Source of the DNA: Pseudomonadota bacterium
GTDB taxonomy: Bacteria > Pseudomonadota > Gammaproteobacteria > Burkholderiales > Rhodocyclaceae
Assembly: GCA_023459095.1 (NCBI GenBank)
Contig: JAEWVQ010000144.1
Span: 1-11,415, forward strand
DNA length: 11,415 bases
Direction: 5' to 3'
In this document: piece after piece, positions 5,117 to 11,111 of the stretch
Layout: every line of letters begins with the position of its first letter
How positions within the stretch are numbered: position 1 is the stretch's first letter
Made by a program: the position numbers and the translations under genes
Notes under the pieces: model-generated
Database searches by the model: none
Seen by the model: only the letters and a program-made list of their open reading frames with translations
Told to the model about the DNA's origin: nothing

Positions 5117-7813
5117 TCACCGCTTCGGCGCCTTGAAGACCCAGCACTTCACGGTCTGCGGGCGCATCAGGCTCTTGTCCTCGACGCGCGCGTTGTGGCG
5201 GCCGTTGATCGCGGAATTCACCGCGCACACATCGAGGAATTCGGGGGCGCGGCTGGTCTTGAGCAGGCGCTTGAGGTCGGCCAGCGGCGGGATCTGCTGG
5301 CGCTTCTCCGCGGCCACGGTCACGAAGTGGTTCAGGTTCACAGCGATATAGTCGGCGCTGCGGCTGTGGTTCAGCTTGGGCTCGCCGTGCCCGTCCTCGT
5401 CGATGCCGTCGAGGTACTCGAACGCCTCCCAGAACGCCTCGACGATCGGGTGATCCTTGGCGAGCGACTGCTCGCGTTCGAGCGCGAGCTGCACCAGCAG
5501 CGCCTTGGCTTCGGCCTTCTGGCTTGCGGTCACCGGGCAGGCCATCGACAGGGCATCGACCAGCACCATGAGCTGCGCGTGGTTCTTCTGGATGCGCTGG
5601 TTCTTGCTGCCCGCGGCGGCAATCTGGCGCTCGTAGCCGCGCTGGTGGGCGTCGAGCATCTCCACCACCTGGGCTTCCCTGGCCACGGCGCGCAGGATGA
5701 AGGCAGACAGATCCCGCGCGGGCATCCGTCCCAGCTCGAGCCCCGCCTCGCGCCCGGCTTCGCTCTGTCGGCTCTTGTCGAACCACAGGTGCACGATCCG
5801 CTCCATGATCGGCGGCGAGGCCTGCACCGCCGCGTTCTGGCTGATGAAGAGCGCCGCGCGGAACTGTGGGTCGTAGGTGTCGTTCCCCGACGATTTCACG
5901 CCGGTGGTGCGCAAGCTGCCGCCGTTGTAAAGCGACTTCAGCGAGTCCCAGTGGAATGCCTGCTTCGGGCGCCCCTTGCTGGCGTCGGCATCCTCTTCGC
6001 GGTCCGACTCGATCAGCACCACCGGCAGGTTCGACACCTGGGCCATGGTCCGCATGAAGCCGACCATCGAGCCCTTCAGGGGATCGAACCCCTCATAGCC
6101 GCCGCGGCCCACCAGCTTCCACAGGGTTTCGAGCAGGGTGGTCTTGCCGGCGCCGGGCTCGCCGACGATCTCGATGAAGGGGTAGCTCTCGAAGCGCGCG
6201 CGGATCTGCTCGGCGAACAGCGCACCGAACCAGGCCGCCAGCGCAATTACTCCGCGCGGGCCGAAGCACAGGTACAGCCGGTCGAACCACTCGGCGCCGT
6301 CGCTCGCCTTCGGGTCGGTGTTGATGTCGAGTTTCAGCGACTTCGACAGGCTCTTGATCGCCAGCTTGCCGAGGTCGAAGTAGTCCTCGTCGTTGATGCT
6401 GACGACGCGCTCGCCCTGCACCGCGACATCGTTGAACACGTAGGCCTTGTGCTCGATCGAGTAGCCCACGTAATCGACCGTCTGCACCGTCTTGATGTTG
6501 TACGTCCAGCGCGACAGCAACCGGTCGAGTTGCGCGGCGCTGCCGGTCCAGATCGCGCCGGCGCCCGAGTGCAGCAGGCGCTTTTTGAACTCCGCCGCCG
6601 CGGCCAGTTGGCCCGCGCTGAAGGTGTTCTTCACGCTCGGCCCGCCGTGCGGAAAGTCGATCCGGAAGTAGTACCAGCTCTCGTCGGTGACCTCGTTCTT
6701 GAGGTAGTAGAGCGGGGTCGGCAGGCAGTTGCAGATCTCGACCACGGTGTTGCTCTTCTCGAGAATCTTCGCCTCGCGCTCTTCCTTGGGCAGGCTGTCC
6801 TCGGTGTCGGTGAGGCTCTGCTCGGCCTTCACCTGCTTGTCGACGTCGAGCTTCCACCAGAACAGGCGGCGGTCGAACTCGAAGGGGAAACTGTTCCAGC
6901 CATGGCGGCTGTAGATCAGGTTGCCCTTCTCGGCGGCGGTCTTGGCGAGCAGCAGCGCGCCGTAGTAGCGGTACTCATCAATGTGCTTCGCGGTCAGGCG
7001 GTCGAGCTGGAAGAGCTCGTTCCAGTCCAGTTTCTTGCGGCCGTTGGCCGGTGGCTGTGCCGCGGTGGCCTCCCAGCCGTCCTTGATCGCCTGTGCCACG
7101 AACTTCCGGGTGAAGCTCTCGCCGGCCTTGCCCGTGTCGTAGGCAAACACAAGGCGCGGGCGGCCCAGCGGCAGCGCCTCGGCCAGCGCCGCGAGCGAGG
7201 CCTCGGGGTAGTTGTTGCAGCTCAGCGTGGACACCGCCGGAATGCCGGCATGGATCAGCGCGATCGCGTCGAAAATGCCCTCGGTGATGAACAGCTCTTC
7301 GAGCCCGGCGAACGCCATGCCCGGGGCCTGCCACCAGGTGCCCCCGTAGTTGCCCCGGAAGTTCGCCTTGCGCGAGCCGAAGCGGTGAGGGCGGTCGATG
7401 ATCCGCTCCCAGTACCCCACGCCCGGCAGCTCGAAGCGCACCGTCGCGCTGCCAATGCCGAGTTCCTTGTTCCAGTAGCTTTCCTGCGAGAACCACCCGG
7501 CGATCTTCGCCAGCTCGAAGCCGCGCGCATCGCGCAGGTAGGCCTCGGCCGCGGCGTTCGGGTTCTGCGGCGTCACCGGATGGCGGTCGCTCCAGTTGTC
7601 GAACAGGTCGCTGTACAGATCCTTGACGTGCCCTTCATACCCGCACTTGTCCAGCCGGCCGCAGCGCAGCACCCAGGGGTGCTCGCCGTGCGTGTACAGC
7701 TCCTTCTTGTTGCAGGCCGGGCAGACGCCTTTGCGCAGCCAGCCGGACTCGGGCTTGAAGCCGAACTCGGCGAGCAGGCGGTCGGTGATGTCTCGATGAA
7801 GGCGTGGTTCCAT
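5117..7813 (-). CDS. Phage DNA primase-helicase (zinc finger, Toprim, P-loop ATPase)
   Basis: The 898-aa protein combines primase and helicase modules. A zinc ribbon lies at 31-57 (C31-x2-C34, C51-x5-C57) in the usual primase position. The Toprim part follows: the E-G-I-F-D-A-I-A motif has Glu178 and Asp182, and the second acidic motif reads V-F-A-Y-D-T-G-K-A-G (Asp226), with Thr-Gly where a second acid is common. A long middle region is unassigned. The ATPase has Walker A GEPGAGKTT (551-559), a Walker B-like VVLIESD (598-604), a sensor-like A-L-F-I-S-Q-N (654-660) and a possible arginine finger in P-P-I-M-E-R (Arg672). It would lay primers and unwind DNA during element replication in the cytoplasm. 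The start is the only reasonable one, since a stop lies about 40 bases upstream in frame. Its ribosome-binding site is weak. The exact helicase family is uncertain. Confidence 0.85.
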   Translation of the reverse strand: MEPRLHRDITDRLLAEFGFKPESGWLRKGVCPACNKKELYTHGEHPWVLRCGRLDKCGYEGHVKDLYSDLFDNWSDRHPVTPQNPNAAAEAYLRDARGFELAKIAGWFSQESYWNKELGIGSATVRFELPGVGYWERIIDRPHRFGSRKANFRGNYGGTWWQAPGMAFAGLEELFITEGIFDAIALIHAGIPAVSTLSCNNYPEASLAALAEALPLGRPRLVFAYDTGKAGESFTRKFVAQAIKDGWEATAAQPPANGRKKLDWNELFQLDRLTAKHIDEYRYYGALLLAKTAAEKGNLIYSRHGWNSFPFEFDRRLFWWKLDVDKQVKAEQSLTDTEDSLPKEEREAKILEKSNTVVEICNCLPTPLYYLKNEVTDESWYYFRIDFPHGGPSVKNTFSAGQLAAAAEFKKRLLHSGAGAIWTGSAAQLDRLLSRWTYNIKTVQTVDYVGYSIEHKAYVFNDVAVQGERVVSINDEDYFDLGKLAIKSLSKSLKLDINTDPKASDGAEWFDRLYLCFGPRGVIALAAWFGALFAEQIRARFESYPFIEIVGEPGAGKTTLLETLWKLVGRGGYEGFDPLKGSMVGFMRTMAQVSNLPVVLIESDREEDADASKGRPKQAFHWDSLKSLYNGGSLRTTGVKSSGNDTYDPQFRAALFISQNAAVQASPPIMERIVHLWFDKSRQSEAGREAGLELGRMPARDLSAFILRAVAREAQVVEMLDAHQRGYERQIAAAGSKNQRIQKNHAQLMVLVDALSMACPVTASQKAEAKALLVQLALEREQSLAKDHPIVEAFWEAFEYLDGIDEDGHGEPKLNHSRSADYIAVNLNHFVTVAAEKRQQIPPLADLKRLLKTSRAPEFLDVCAVNSAINGRHNARVEDKSLMRPQTVKCWVFKAPKR

Positions 7814-7837
7814 GGGCTTCTTGGCAAATACGCGGGC

Positions 7838-7870
7838 AAAAAAAGTCCCTCACGCCTGTTTCCAGGCATG
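7838..7870 (-). terminator. Hairpin with GAAA loop and following T tract (possible attenuator)
   Basis: Read on the minus strand, CATGCCTG-GAAA-CAGGCGTG (7870-7851) can form an eight-pair stem, with one G-T pair, closed by a GNRA-type tetraloop. Six bases later comes a run of seven T (7844-7838), then the primase start at 7813. The gap between stem and T tract is longer than in a normal intrinsic terminator, so partial termination, attenuation or an RNA-stability role upstream of the primase are all possible. It sits in the 99-base non-coding gap before the primase, one of the few gaps in the operon. Confidence 0.35.
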
Positions 7871-7912
7871 ACGGCGGGGTGCGTGTTGTGGGGAGTGGTG
7901 CGCGCTAGCGCA

Positions 7913-8251
7913 TCAGCCGGTGTTTGCGAACATGTCCAGCTGCGGCCGGTTGGCCAGTTCGTTGGCGGTGAATTGCTCCACCGCCTCGCGGTAATCCATG
8001 CGCGGCAGCTTCACCTTGGGGTTGGGCATCAGGCTGGGCGTGGCTTCGGCGTCCCATGCCACATGGGCCTTGCCGGTGAAGCCGCAGCCCGTGCAGATCG
8101 CCCAGCCTTCGCGGTAGGTCTCGCTCACCCGGCGGCTGGTGCGCACGTGGGCGCGCTTGCCGCAGTGCGGGCAGATCAGCGCCACGCCGAGCGGCGTGCC
8201 GTGGCCGATGACCGGCTTGGGGGCGTCGTCGAGGGGCAGGGGCGTGGTCAT
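7913..8251 (-). CDS. Ogr/Delta-like zinc-finger protein
   Basis: The 112-aa protein has one four-cysteine finger: C27-P-H-C30, then R-A-H-V-R-T-S-R-R-V-S and Y-R-E-G-W-A-I-C53-T-G-C56. The C-P-x-C-G-x-x-A-x-V-R-T-S-R pattern is that of Ogr/Delta-type regulators, which in P2 and its satellite P4 activate late phage promoters through RNA polymerase. Here the gene lies inside the early operon directly before the primase, so it may instead act on replication or serve as the late-gene activator made early. The C-terminal half (after about residue 66) is unlike the classical proteins. The ATG at 8251-8249 overlaps the upstream stop (ATGA), with GGAGG-like bases (CCTCCA on the plus strand) nearby. 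Family assignment is by motif from memory. Confidence 0.7.
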   Translation of the reverse strand: MTTPLPLDDAPKPVIGHGTPLGVALICPHCGKRAHVRTSRRVSETYREGWAICTGCGFTGKAHVAWDAEATPSLMPNPKVKLPRMDYREAVEQFTANELANRPQLDMFANTG

Positions 8252-8466
8252 TGGAGGTCGCCCCCGTCGCGCAGCACCCCGCGCTCCCAGGCCCAGCGGA
8301 GCGTGTGGTAGTCATCAACCTGCACCGCACCACCGGCGATCGACGTGGGCGCATCGATGCAGCCGACCTCCGATTGCCGCCGGTAGCCGCCACCGAAGTC
8401 GGGCCGCAGGCCATAGACAAGCTGCCAGCCGGTGTGGCGAGACAAGAAGGAAACGGGCCTTTTCAT
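8248..8466 (-). CDS. Small phage protein of unknown function (72 aa)
   Basis: The start is the ATG at 8466-8464, which overlaps the stop of the CII-like gene (ATGA) and follows GGAGG by seven bases; the longer open frame upstream is only a shadow of that gene. The protein begins MKRPVSFLSRHTGWQLVYGL and includes G-C-I-D-A-P-T-S-I-A-G-G and D-D-Y-H-T-L-R-W-A-W-E-R-G-V. It is compact and has no membrane segment or recognised domain. Its stop overlaps the Ogr/Delta-like start, so both are likely translated as a coupled pair. Confidence 0.6.
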   Translation of the reverse strand: MKRPVSFLSRHTGWQLVYGLRPDFGGGYRRQSEVGCIDAPTSIAGGAVQVDDYHTLRWAWERGVLRDGGDLQ

Positions 8467-8918
8467 CGTGCGTCCTCCGGCTCGGCCATGGCTTCGAGCC
8501 GCGCCAGCATGGCGAGCATGGCCTGCTGGGTGCGGTAGATCGCCGCGCGCACGGCCTTCAGTTCGCGCACCTCCACCCGGCCGTCGGCAAGCGTGGCATC
8601 CACCGCGGCGCCGACGTTGCCGTTGGCCGCCCACACGTGGGTCACCAGCTCGAGCACCGCGAGGTCGCCGCTATCGCCGGTGGCGTCGATGCGCACCGCC
8701 ACGTGGCCGTGGTTGGCGCACAGGGCATGCAGAACGCGGTAATCGGCGGTCAGCGCCATCGCTTGGTCGGCATCGCGCAGGGTGACCACGTTCACCGTGT
8801 TGTTGGGGTTGGCCTTGTTGCGCAACACGGCGGGCGTGGTGCCCATCCGCGGCGCGAGGGATTCGCACCCGCCGGGGTAGTCGTGCACGGTGCGGTAGAA
8901 GGCGTCTTGCAGGCTCAT
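8463..8918 (-). CDS. CII-family phage regulatory protein
   Basis: The 151-aa protein starts MSLQDAFYRTVHDYPGG and continues L-A-P-R-M-G-T-T-P-A-V-L-R-N-K-A-N-P-N-N (21-40). This is the signature I know from the phage regulatory CII family (CP76 type, as in phage 186): a helix-turn-helix within about residues 16-40, then a conserved V-T-L-R-D-A-D-Q-A-M helix and the R-V-L-H-A-L-C-A-N-H-G segment. The C-terminal part is a long helix, A-I-Y-R-T-Q-Q-A-M-L-A-M-L, probably for oligomerisation. In 186 such a protein activates the promoter that first makes repressor and so favours lysogeny. Here it is the third gene of the early operon, fitting that role. The ATG at 8918-8916 has no strong ribosome-binding site. 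Confidence 0.85.
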   Translation of the reverse strand: MSLQDAFYRTVHDYPGGCESLAPRMGTTPAVLRNKANPNNTVNVVTLRDADQAMALTADYRVLHALCANHGHVAVRIDATGDSGDLAVLELVTHVWAANGNVGAAVDATLADGRVEVRELKAVRAAIYRTQQAMLAMLARLEAMAEPEDAR

Positions 8919-8969
8919 TGCGCGGGGCTCGAATCGAATGGTGTATGCCGTATCGGTTGCCGGCAGAAT

Positions 8970-9545
8970 TCAATCGCGGGGGAACAGATCGCCGGTGCCG
9001 GGCTTCGGGGTGGCGGGCGTCGCGGCGAGGTCGATGCCGAGTTCCGCCAGTGCGAGCTTGCGTAGTGCCGCGTCTTTGATCTTGGCGACGGTGGCAATCG
9101 TGTTGGCCCGGCGCATGGCGAGCAGCGCGTCGGCATGCCTGGGGTTGTGGGCGCTGCCGAAGGTCTCGTAATCGTGGAGGGCGTCGGCCCATTCGGTGAG
9201 CTTTCCCTGCAGGAATGCGGCTCCCGACACGTTGCCATTGGCGCGAACCCGGTCAGGGTTGATGGTCATCATGAACGCGGCCACGCGGTCGAGGCGCAGG
9301 AAGGTGTGCTCGCGGACTTGGTCATCTGCGCCCCCCTTAAGGGGGGTGCAGACCAGTGCTTTGAGAGTGCAAATGCCGAGGTACTCGGCGTAGAAGCGCT
9401 CGCTCACCTTCACGCGTTGCGTTTCCCACTTCAGGCCGAACAGGTCGCACAACGGCTTGAGCGGCACGTGCTCTACGGCTTGTTCATTCTTCACCACTGG
9501 CAGCACCAGCCCGGCGTACTCGATGGAAATGGCGATGTGCTTCAT
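8970..9545 (-). CDS. Phage antirepressor-like protein (P22_AR_N type)
   Basis: The 191-aa protein has the P22 antirepressor N-terminal pattern: V-E-H-V-P-L-K-P-L-C-D-L-F-G-L-K-W-E-T-Q-R (24-44), G-I-C-T, R-L-D-R-V-A-A-F-M-M-T-I-N-P-D-R-V (84-100) and E-W-A-D-A-L-H-D-Y-E (118-127). The region 57-79 is about eight residues longer than I expect for the family and is encoded by a strong palindrome (see separate entry). The C-terminal 60 residues are helical and not assigned. Antirepressors of this type bind the repressor and relieve repression of the lytic promoter, so this early gene probably opposes the XRE repressor encoded nearby. The ATG at 9545-9543 follows AAGGAG by nine bases and lies three bases after the upstream stop. 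Confidence 0.8.
   Translation of the reverse strand: MKHIAISIEYAGLVLPVVKNEQAVEHVPLKPLCDLFGLKWETQRVKVSERFYAEYLGICTLKALVCTPLKGGADDQVREHTFLRLDRVAAFMMTINPDRVRANGNVSGAAFLQGKLTEWADALHDYETFGSAHNPRHADALLAMRRANTIATVAKIKDAALRKLALAELGIDLAATPATPKPGTGDLFPRD
9325..9352. repeat. Long palindrome inside the antirepressor gene
   Basis: The core CCCCCCTTAAGGGGGG (9331-9346) is a perfect 16-bp palindrome. It is extended by TCTGC and GCAGA arms (9325-9329 and 9348-9352) with a single G-T pair between, giving a near-perfect 28-base inverted repeat. It encodes residues in the V-C-T-P-L-K-G-G-A-D segment of the antirepressor. It could be a small inserted palindromic repeat or a cruciform/hairpin site; it keeps the reading frame. 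Confidence 0.7.
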
Positions 9546-9548
9546 GGC

Positions 9549-9797
9549 TCAGGACTCCTTTTCGGTGACGGGTGGATTAGCCGGATCGCTGGTGGCATGC
9601 CGGCGTTCTGCCCTCATGCCGCGCAGCAGGTAGATGCGGGCTAGAGATGATGCGGAGCGGCCTTCGGCGACCGCCAATCGCTTGAGGTCTTCGTGTTCCG
9701 CCGGGAGAAGCGAGACCAGCACACGGCGCATTCGGTCAGGGCCGCGAGGGGCTCGGCTGATCTTGGGCAGGACGGCCGGGCTGGAGGCTTTTGTCAT
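9549..9797 (-). CDS. Ribbon-helix-helix DNA-binding protein, first gene of early operon
   Basis: Residues 25-62 (RVLVSLLPAEHEDLKRLAVA then E-G-R-S-A-S-S-L-A-R-I-Y-L-L-R-G) have the strand-helix-helix layout of Arc/CopG-type ribbon-helix-helix proteins, with R-V-L-V-S-L as the DNA-contacting strand. The N-terminal 24 residues are basic and rich in Pro, the tail is polar; total 82 aa. The ATG at 9797-9795 lies about 36 bases after the predicted start of the leftward early transcript. I see no clear ribosome-binding site. As first gene of the lytic operon, opposite the repressor, it occupies the position of Cro/Apl/Cox-type regulators and may repress the repressor promoter. Role inferred from position and fold. 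Confidence 0.7.
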   Translation of the reverse strand: MTKASSPAVLPKISRAPRGPDRMRRVLVSLLPAEHEDLKRLAVAEGRSASSLARIYLLRGMRAERRHATSDPANPPVTEKES

Positions 9798-9800
9798 GGC

Positions 9801-9806
9801 TATAAT
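9801..9806 (+). promoter_or_regulatory. Possible -10 box of a repressor promoter
   Basis: A perfect TATAAT lies on the plus strand 74 bases before the repressor start, but no convincing -35 element is found 16-18 bases upstream (the bases there are GC-rich, GGGCTG). A promoter without a -35 box would need an activator, for which the CII-like protein is a natural candidate. If used, its transcript would start near 9813 and pass through the operator before reaching the repressor gene. Confidence 0.35.
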
Positions 9807-9839
9807 TAGTGAGACTCAAGGTATCTATAACGCAACTGC

Positions 9840-9868
9840 ATTATTTGCACGAACGTGCAAAACGTCAA
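9840..9868 (-). promoter_or_regulatory. Early (lytic) leftward promoter
   Basis: On the minus strand TTGACG (9868-9863) is separated by exactly 17 bases from AATAAT (9845-9840), a near-consensus sigma70 promoter. Transcription would begin near 9833 and run into the ribbon-helix-helix gene and the rest of the leftward operon. The palindromic operator fills the spacer and overlaps the -10 box. Confidence 0.75.
9844..9861. promoter_or_regulatory. Palindromic operator for the repressor
   Basis: TTTGCACG-AA-CGTGCAAA is a perfect 8+8 bp inverted repeat with a 2-bp centre. It sits between the -35 and -10 boxes of the early promoter and 18 bases before the repressor start, so a bound repressor dimer would block RNA polymerase. 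Only one full copy is seen in the window. Confidence 0.75.
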
Positions 9869-9879
9869 CTGGATTTTTG

Positions 9880-10314
9880 ATGATTGGCCAAATTTCGTCT
9901 CGCCTTCGAGAGGAGCGGAAGCGCCTCGGGTGCGGTAACCAGGCGCAACTGGCTGAGAGGCTCGGTATCTCGCCAAGCTCTGTGCATAACTACGAGACAG
10001 GAAAGCGTTCGCCGGATGCTGACTTTCTGGCAGCCCTCGCAGATGAGGGGGGCGACGTGCTTTACGTTGTTACGGGAAGACGCGCGGTCGGGGAGTTGGA
10101 GCCAGAAGAGGCTGCGCTGATTGCCGGCTTCCGTGGAATGGACACGAGAGGTCGCGCTGCAGTCATGGCCATGGTGAGCACGTATATGCAGCCGCAGCCA
10201 CCTGTTGGCCCATCTCTGAATATCAGCGGCAGTTCAATCGGCCAGGTCGTTCAAGGAGACGCTGCCGGCGGTGGCATTGTGACCCCGCCGCCCTCTGAAA
10301 AAAAACGACGTTGA
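9880..10314 (+). CDS. XRE-family phage repressor without peptidase domain
   Basis: The 144-aa protein has an N-terminal XRE helix-turn-helix: N-Q-A-Q-L-A-E-R-L-G-I-S-P-S-S-V-H-N-Y-E (20-39) followed by T-G-K-R-S-P. The sequence L-Y-V-V-T-G-R-R (61-68) closes the domain as in many short phage repressors. A helical linker with E-P-E-E-A-A-L-I-A-G-F-R-G follows, then a tail holding S-S-I-G-Q-V-V-Q-G-D (118-127). There is no S24/LexA-type Ser-Lys peptidase, so direct RecA-stimulated self-cleavage is not expected. The ATG at 9880 is chosen because it starts just before the DNA-binding domain; the open frame continues upstream through the control region but that part is not protein-like. The ribosome-binding site is weak. 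It faces away from the early operon and should repress it through the palindrome at 9844-9861. Confidence 0.85.
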   Translation: MIGQISSRLREERKRLGCGNQAQLAERLGISPSSVHNYETGKRSPDADFLAALADEGGDVLYVVTGRRAVGELEPEEAALIAGFRGMDTRGRAAVMAMVSTYMQPQPPVGPSLNISGSSIGQVVQGDAAGGGIVTPPPSEKKRR

Positions 10315-10478
10315 GAGACGCACAGCCTCCTCTCTACACATCGGTCAGCTCGTGATGGGAAATGTGTCACTGTGCAAGCGAAGTGGGATATCGCCGCACA
10401 AAATTAAGACGTTTAGCATACTTCTATAGCATTTTAACCAGACGAAGCCCTACTTCACCGAATGCGACGAGGGGATAC
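10315..10478. other. Non-coding gap with AT-rich promoter-like segment
   Basis: No gene is seen in these 164 bases. A weak inverted repeat ACACAT/ATGTGT (10336-10341 and 10362-10367) is present, and no convincing intrinsic terminator follows the repressor. The stretch 10400-10440 is markedly AT-rich compared with its surroundings and contains TATAGC (10425-10430), which could be the -10 box for the BRCT gene, but I find no matching -35 box. Promoter assignment is tentative. Confidence 0.3.
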
Positions 10479-11111
10479 ATGGCATACGAAGGGAAGGAGT
10501 ACGCAGCGCTCAAGGCCATAGCCAAACATCATGTTACCAAAGCGACGGAGCATCTACTTGGGCTCTGCACTGGATTGGTCGCAGATGGACGGCTGGATGA
10601 CCGCGAGGTCGAGTTCCTCGACCTTTGGCTCAAGCAGTATCCGGAGGTCGTTGCCGTATGGCCCGGCAAAGTCATTGCTGATCGTATTTCAGCCATCCTT
10701 GCCGATGGTGTTGTCACTGCCGAGGAGCGACAGGATCTGTTCGACACACTCAGCGGTATCGTCGGCTTCCAGTTGCATGAGACAGGTGCCGCTGAGGCAG
10801 GAGTCGCAGCCATCCCCTTCGACGACGACCCCAGCATCTATTTCGATGGCAGGACGTTTTGCTTTACCGGCAAATTCCTCTTTGGCACGCGGGCGGCCTG
10901 CGAACGAGAGATCCTGAGTCGTGGCTCTATTGCCGTAGACGGCGTGTCCTCAAGGCTGGAATACCTGGTAGTCGGTTCGCTTATCGAATCAAGCTGGGCG
11001 CACACCAGCTACGGGCGAAAGATCGAGAAGGCTATCGACTACATAAGCAAGGGCCATGGCATCGCGATCATCTCCGAACGGCAATGGACGGAAGCAATCG
11101 GGCAGCCATGA
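10479..11111 (+). CDS. TerB-like/BRCT domain protein
   Basis: The 210-aa protein starts at the ATG at 10479, which follows GAGGGG; a longer frame from 10362 is rejected because its first 39 residues look non-coding. The N-terminal half (about 10-95) is helical with two related segments, L-V-A-D-G-R-L-D-D-R-E-V-E-F-L (33-47) and I-L-A-D-G-V-V-T-A-E-E-R-Q-D-L-F (73-88), like the acidic A-D-G-x-(L/V) repeats of TerB-type domains. The C-terminal half (about 120-207) is a BRCT domain: F-D-G-R-T-F-C-F-T-G-K-F, then R-A-A-C-E-R-E-I-L-S-R-G and a late Trp in E-R-Q-W-T-E-A-I, as at the end of NAD-dependent DNA ligases. No ligase catalytic domain is present. BRCT domains bind DNA ends or phosphoproteins, so a DNA-repair or DNA-sensing role is possible. 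It overlaps the nuclease gene by ATGA. Confidence 0.75.
   Translation: MAYEGKEYAALKAIAKHHVTKATEHLLGLCTGLVADGRLDDREVEFLDLWLKQYPEVVAVWPGKVIADRISAILADGVVTAEERQDLFDTLSGIVGFQLHETGAAEAGVAAIPFDDDPSIYFDGRTFCFTGKFLFGTRAACEREILSRGSIAVDGVSSRLEYLVVGSLIESSWAHTSYGRKIEKAIDYISKGHGIAIISERQWTEAIGQP

Noticed and set aside
4866..5786. A 306-codon minus-strand frame
   Set aside because: Only its last 81 codons are likely coding; the first part is an Arg/Ala-rich shadow of the primase gene in another frame.
5105..8311. A 1068-codon open frame on the plus strand
   Set aside because: It lies opposite the primase-helicase and neighbouring genes, which have clear motifs. Its composition (rich in Arg, Ala, His, Leu, Val) is typical of an antisense frame in GC-rich DNA.
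9634..9879. Upstream extension of the repressor frame across the control region
   Set aside because: It crosses the ribbon-helix-helix gene, promoter and operator; the DNA-binding domain begins right after the ATG at 9880.
10297..10305. Run of eight A at the end of the repressor gene as a slippage site
   Set aside because: It lies four codons before the stop and only encodes E-K-K; no extended alternative frame of interest follows.
10336..10367. ACACAT/ATGTGT inverted repeat as a terminator
   Set aside because: The stem is only six pairs with a 20-base loop and no T tract, so a role as an intrinsic terminator is unlikely.
10362..10478. Upstream extension of the BRCT gene by 39 codons
   Set aside because: The extension covers an AT-rich, promoter-like gap and has no ribosome-binding site, while the internal ATG at 10479 is preceded by GAGGGG.
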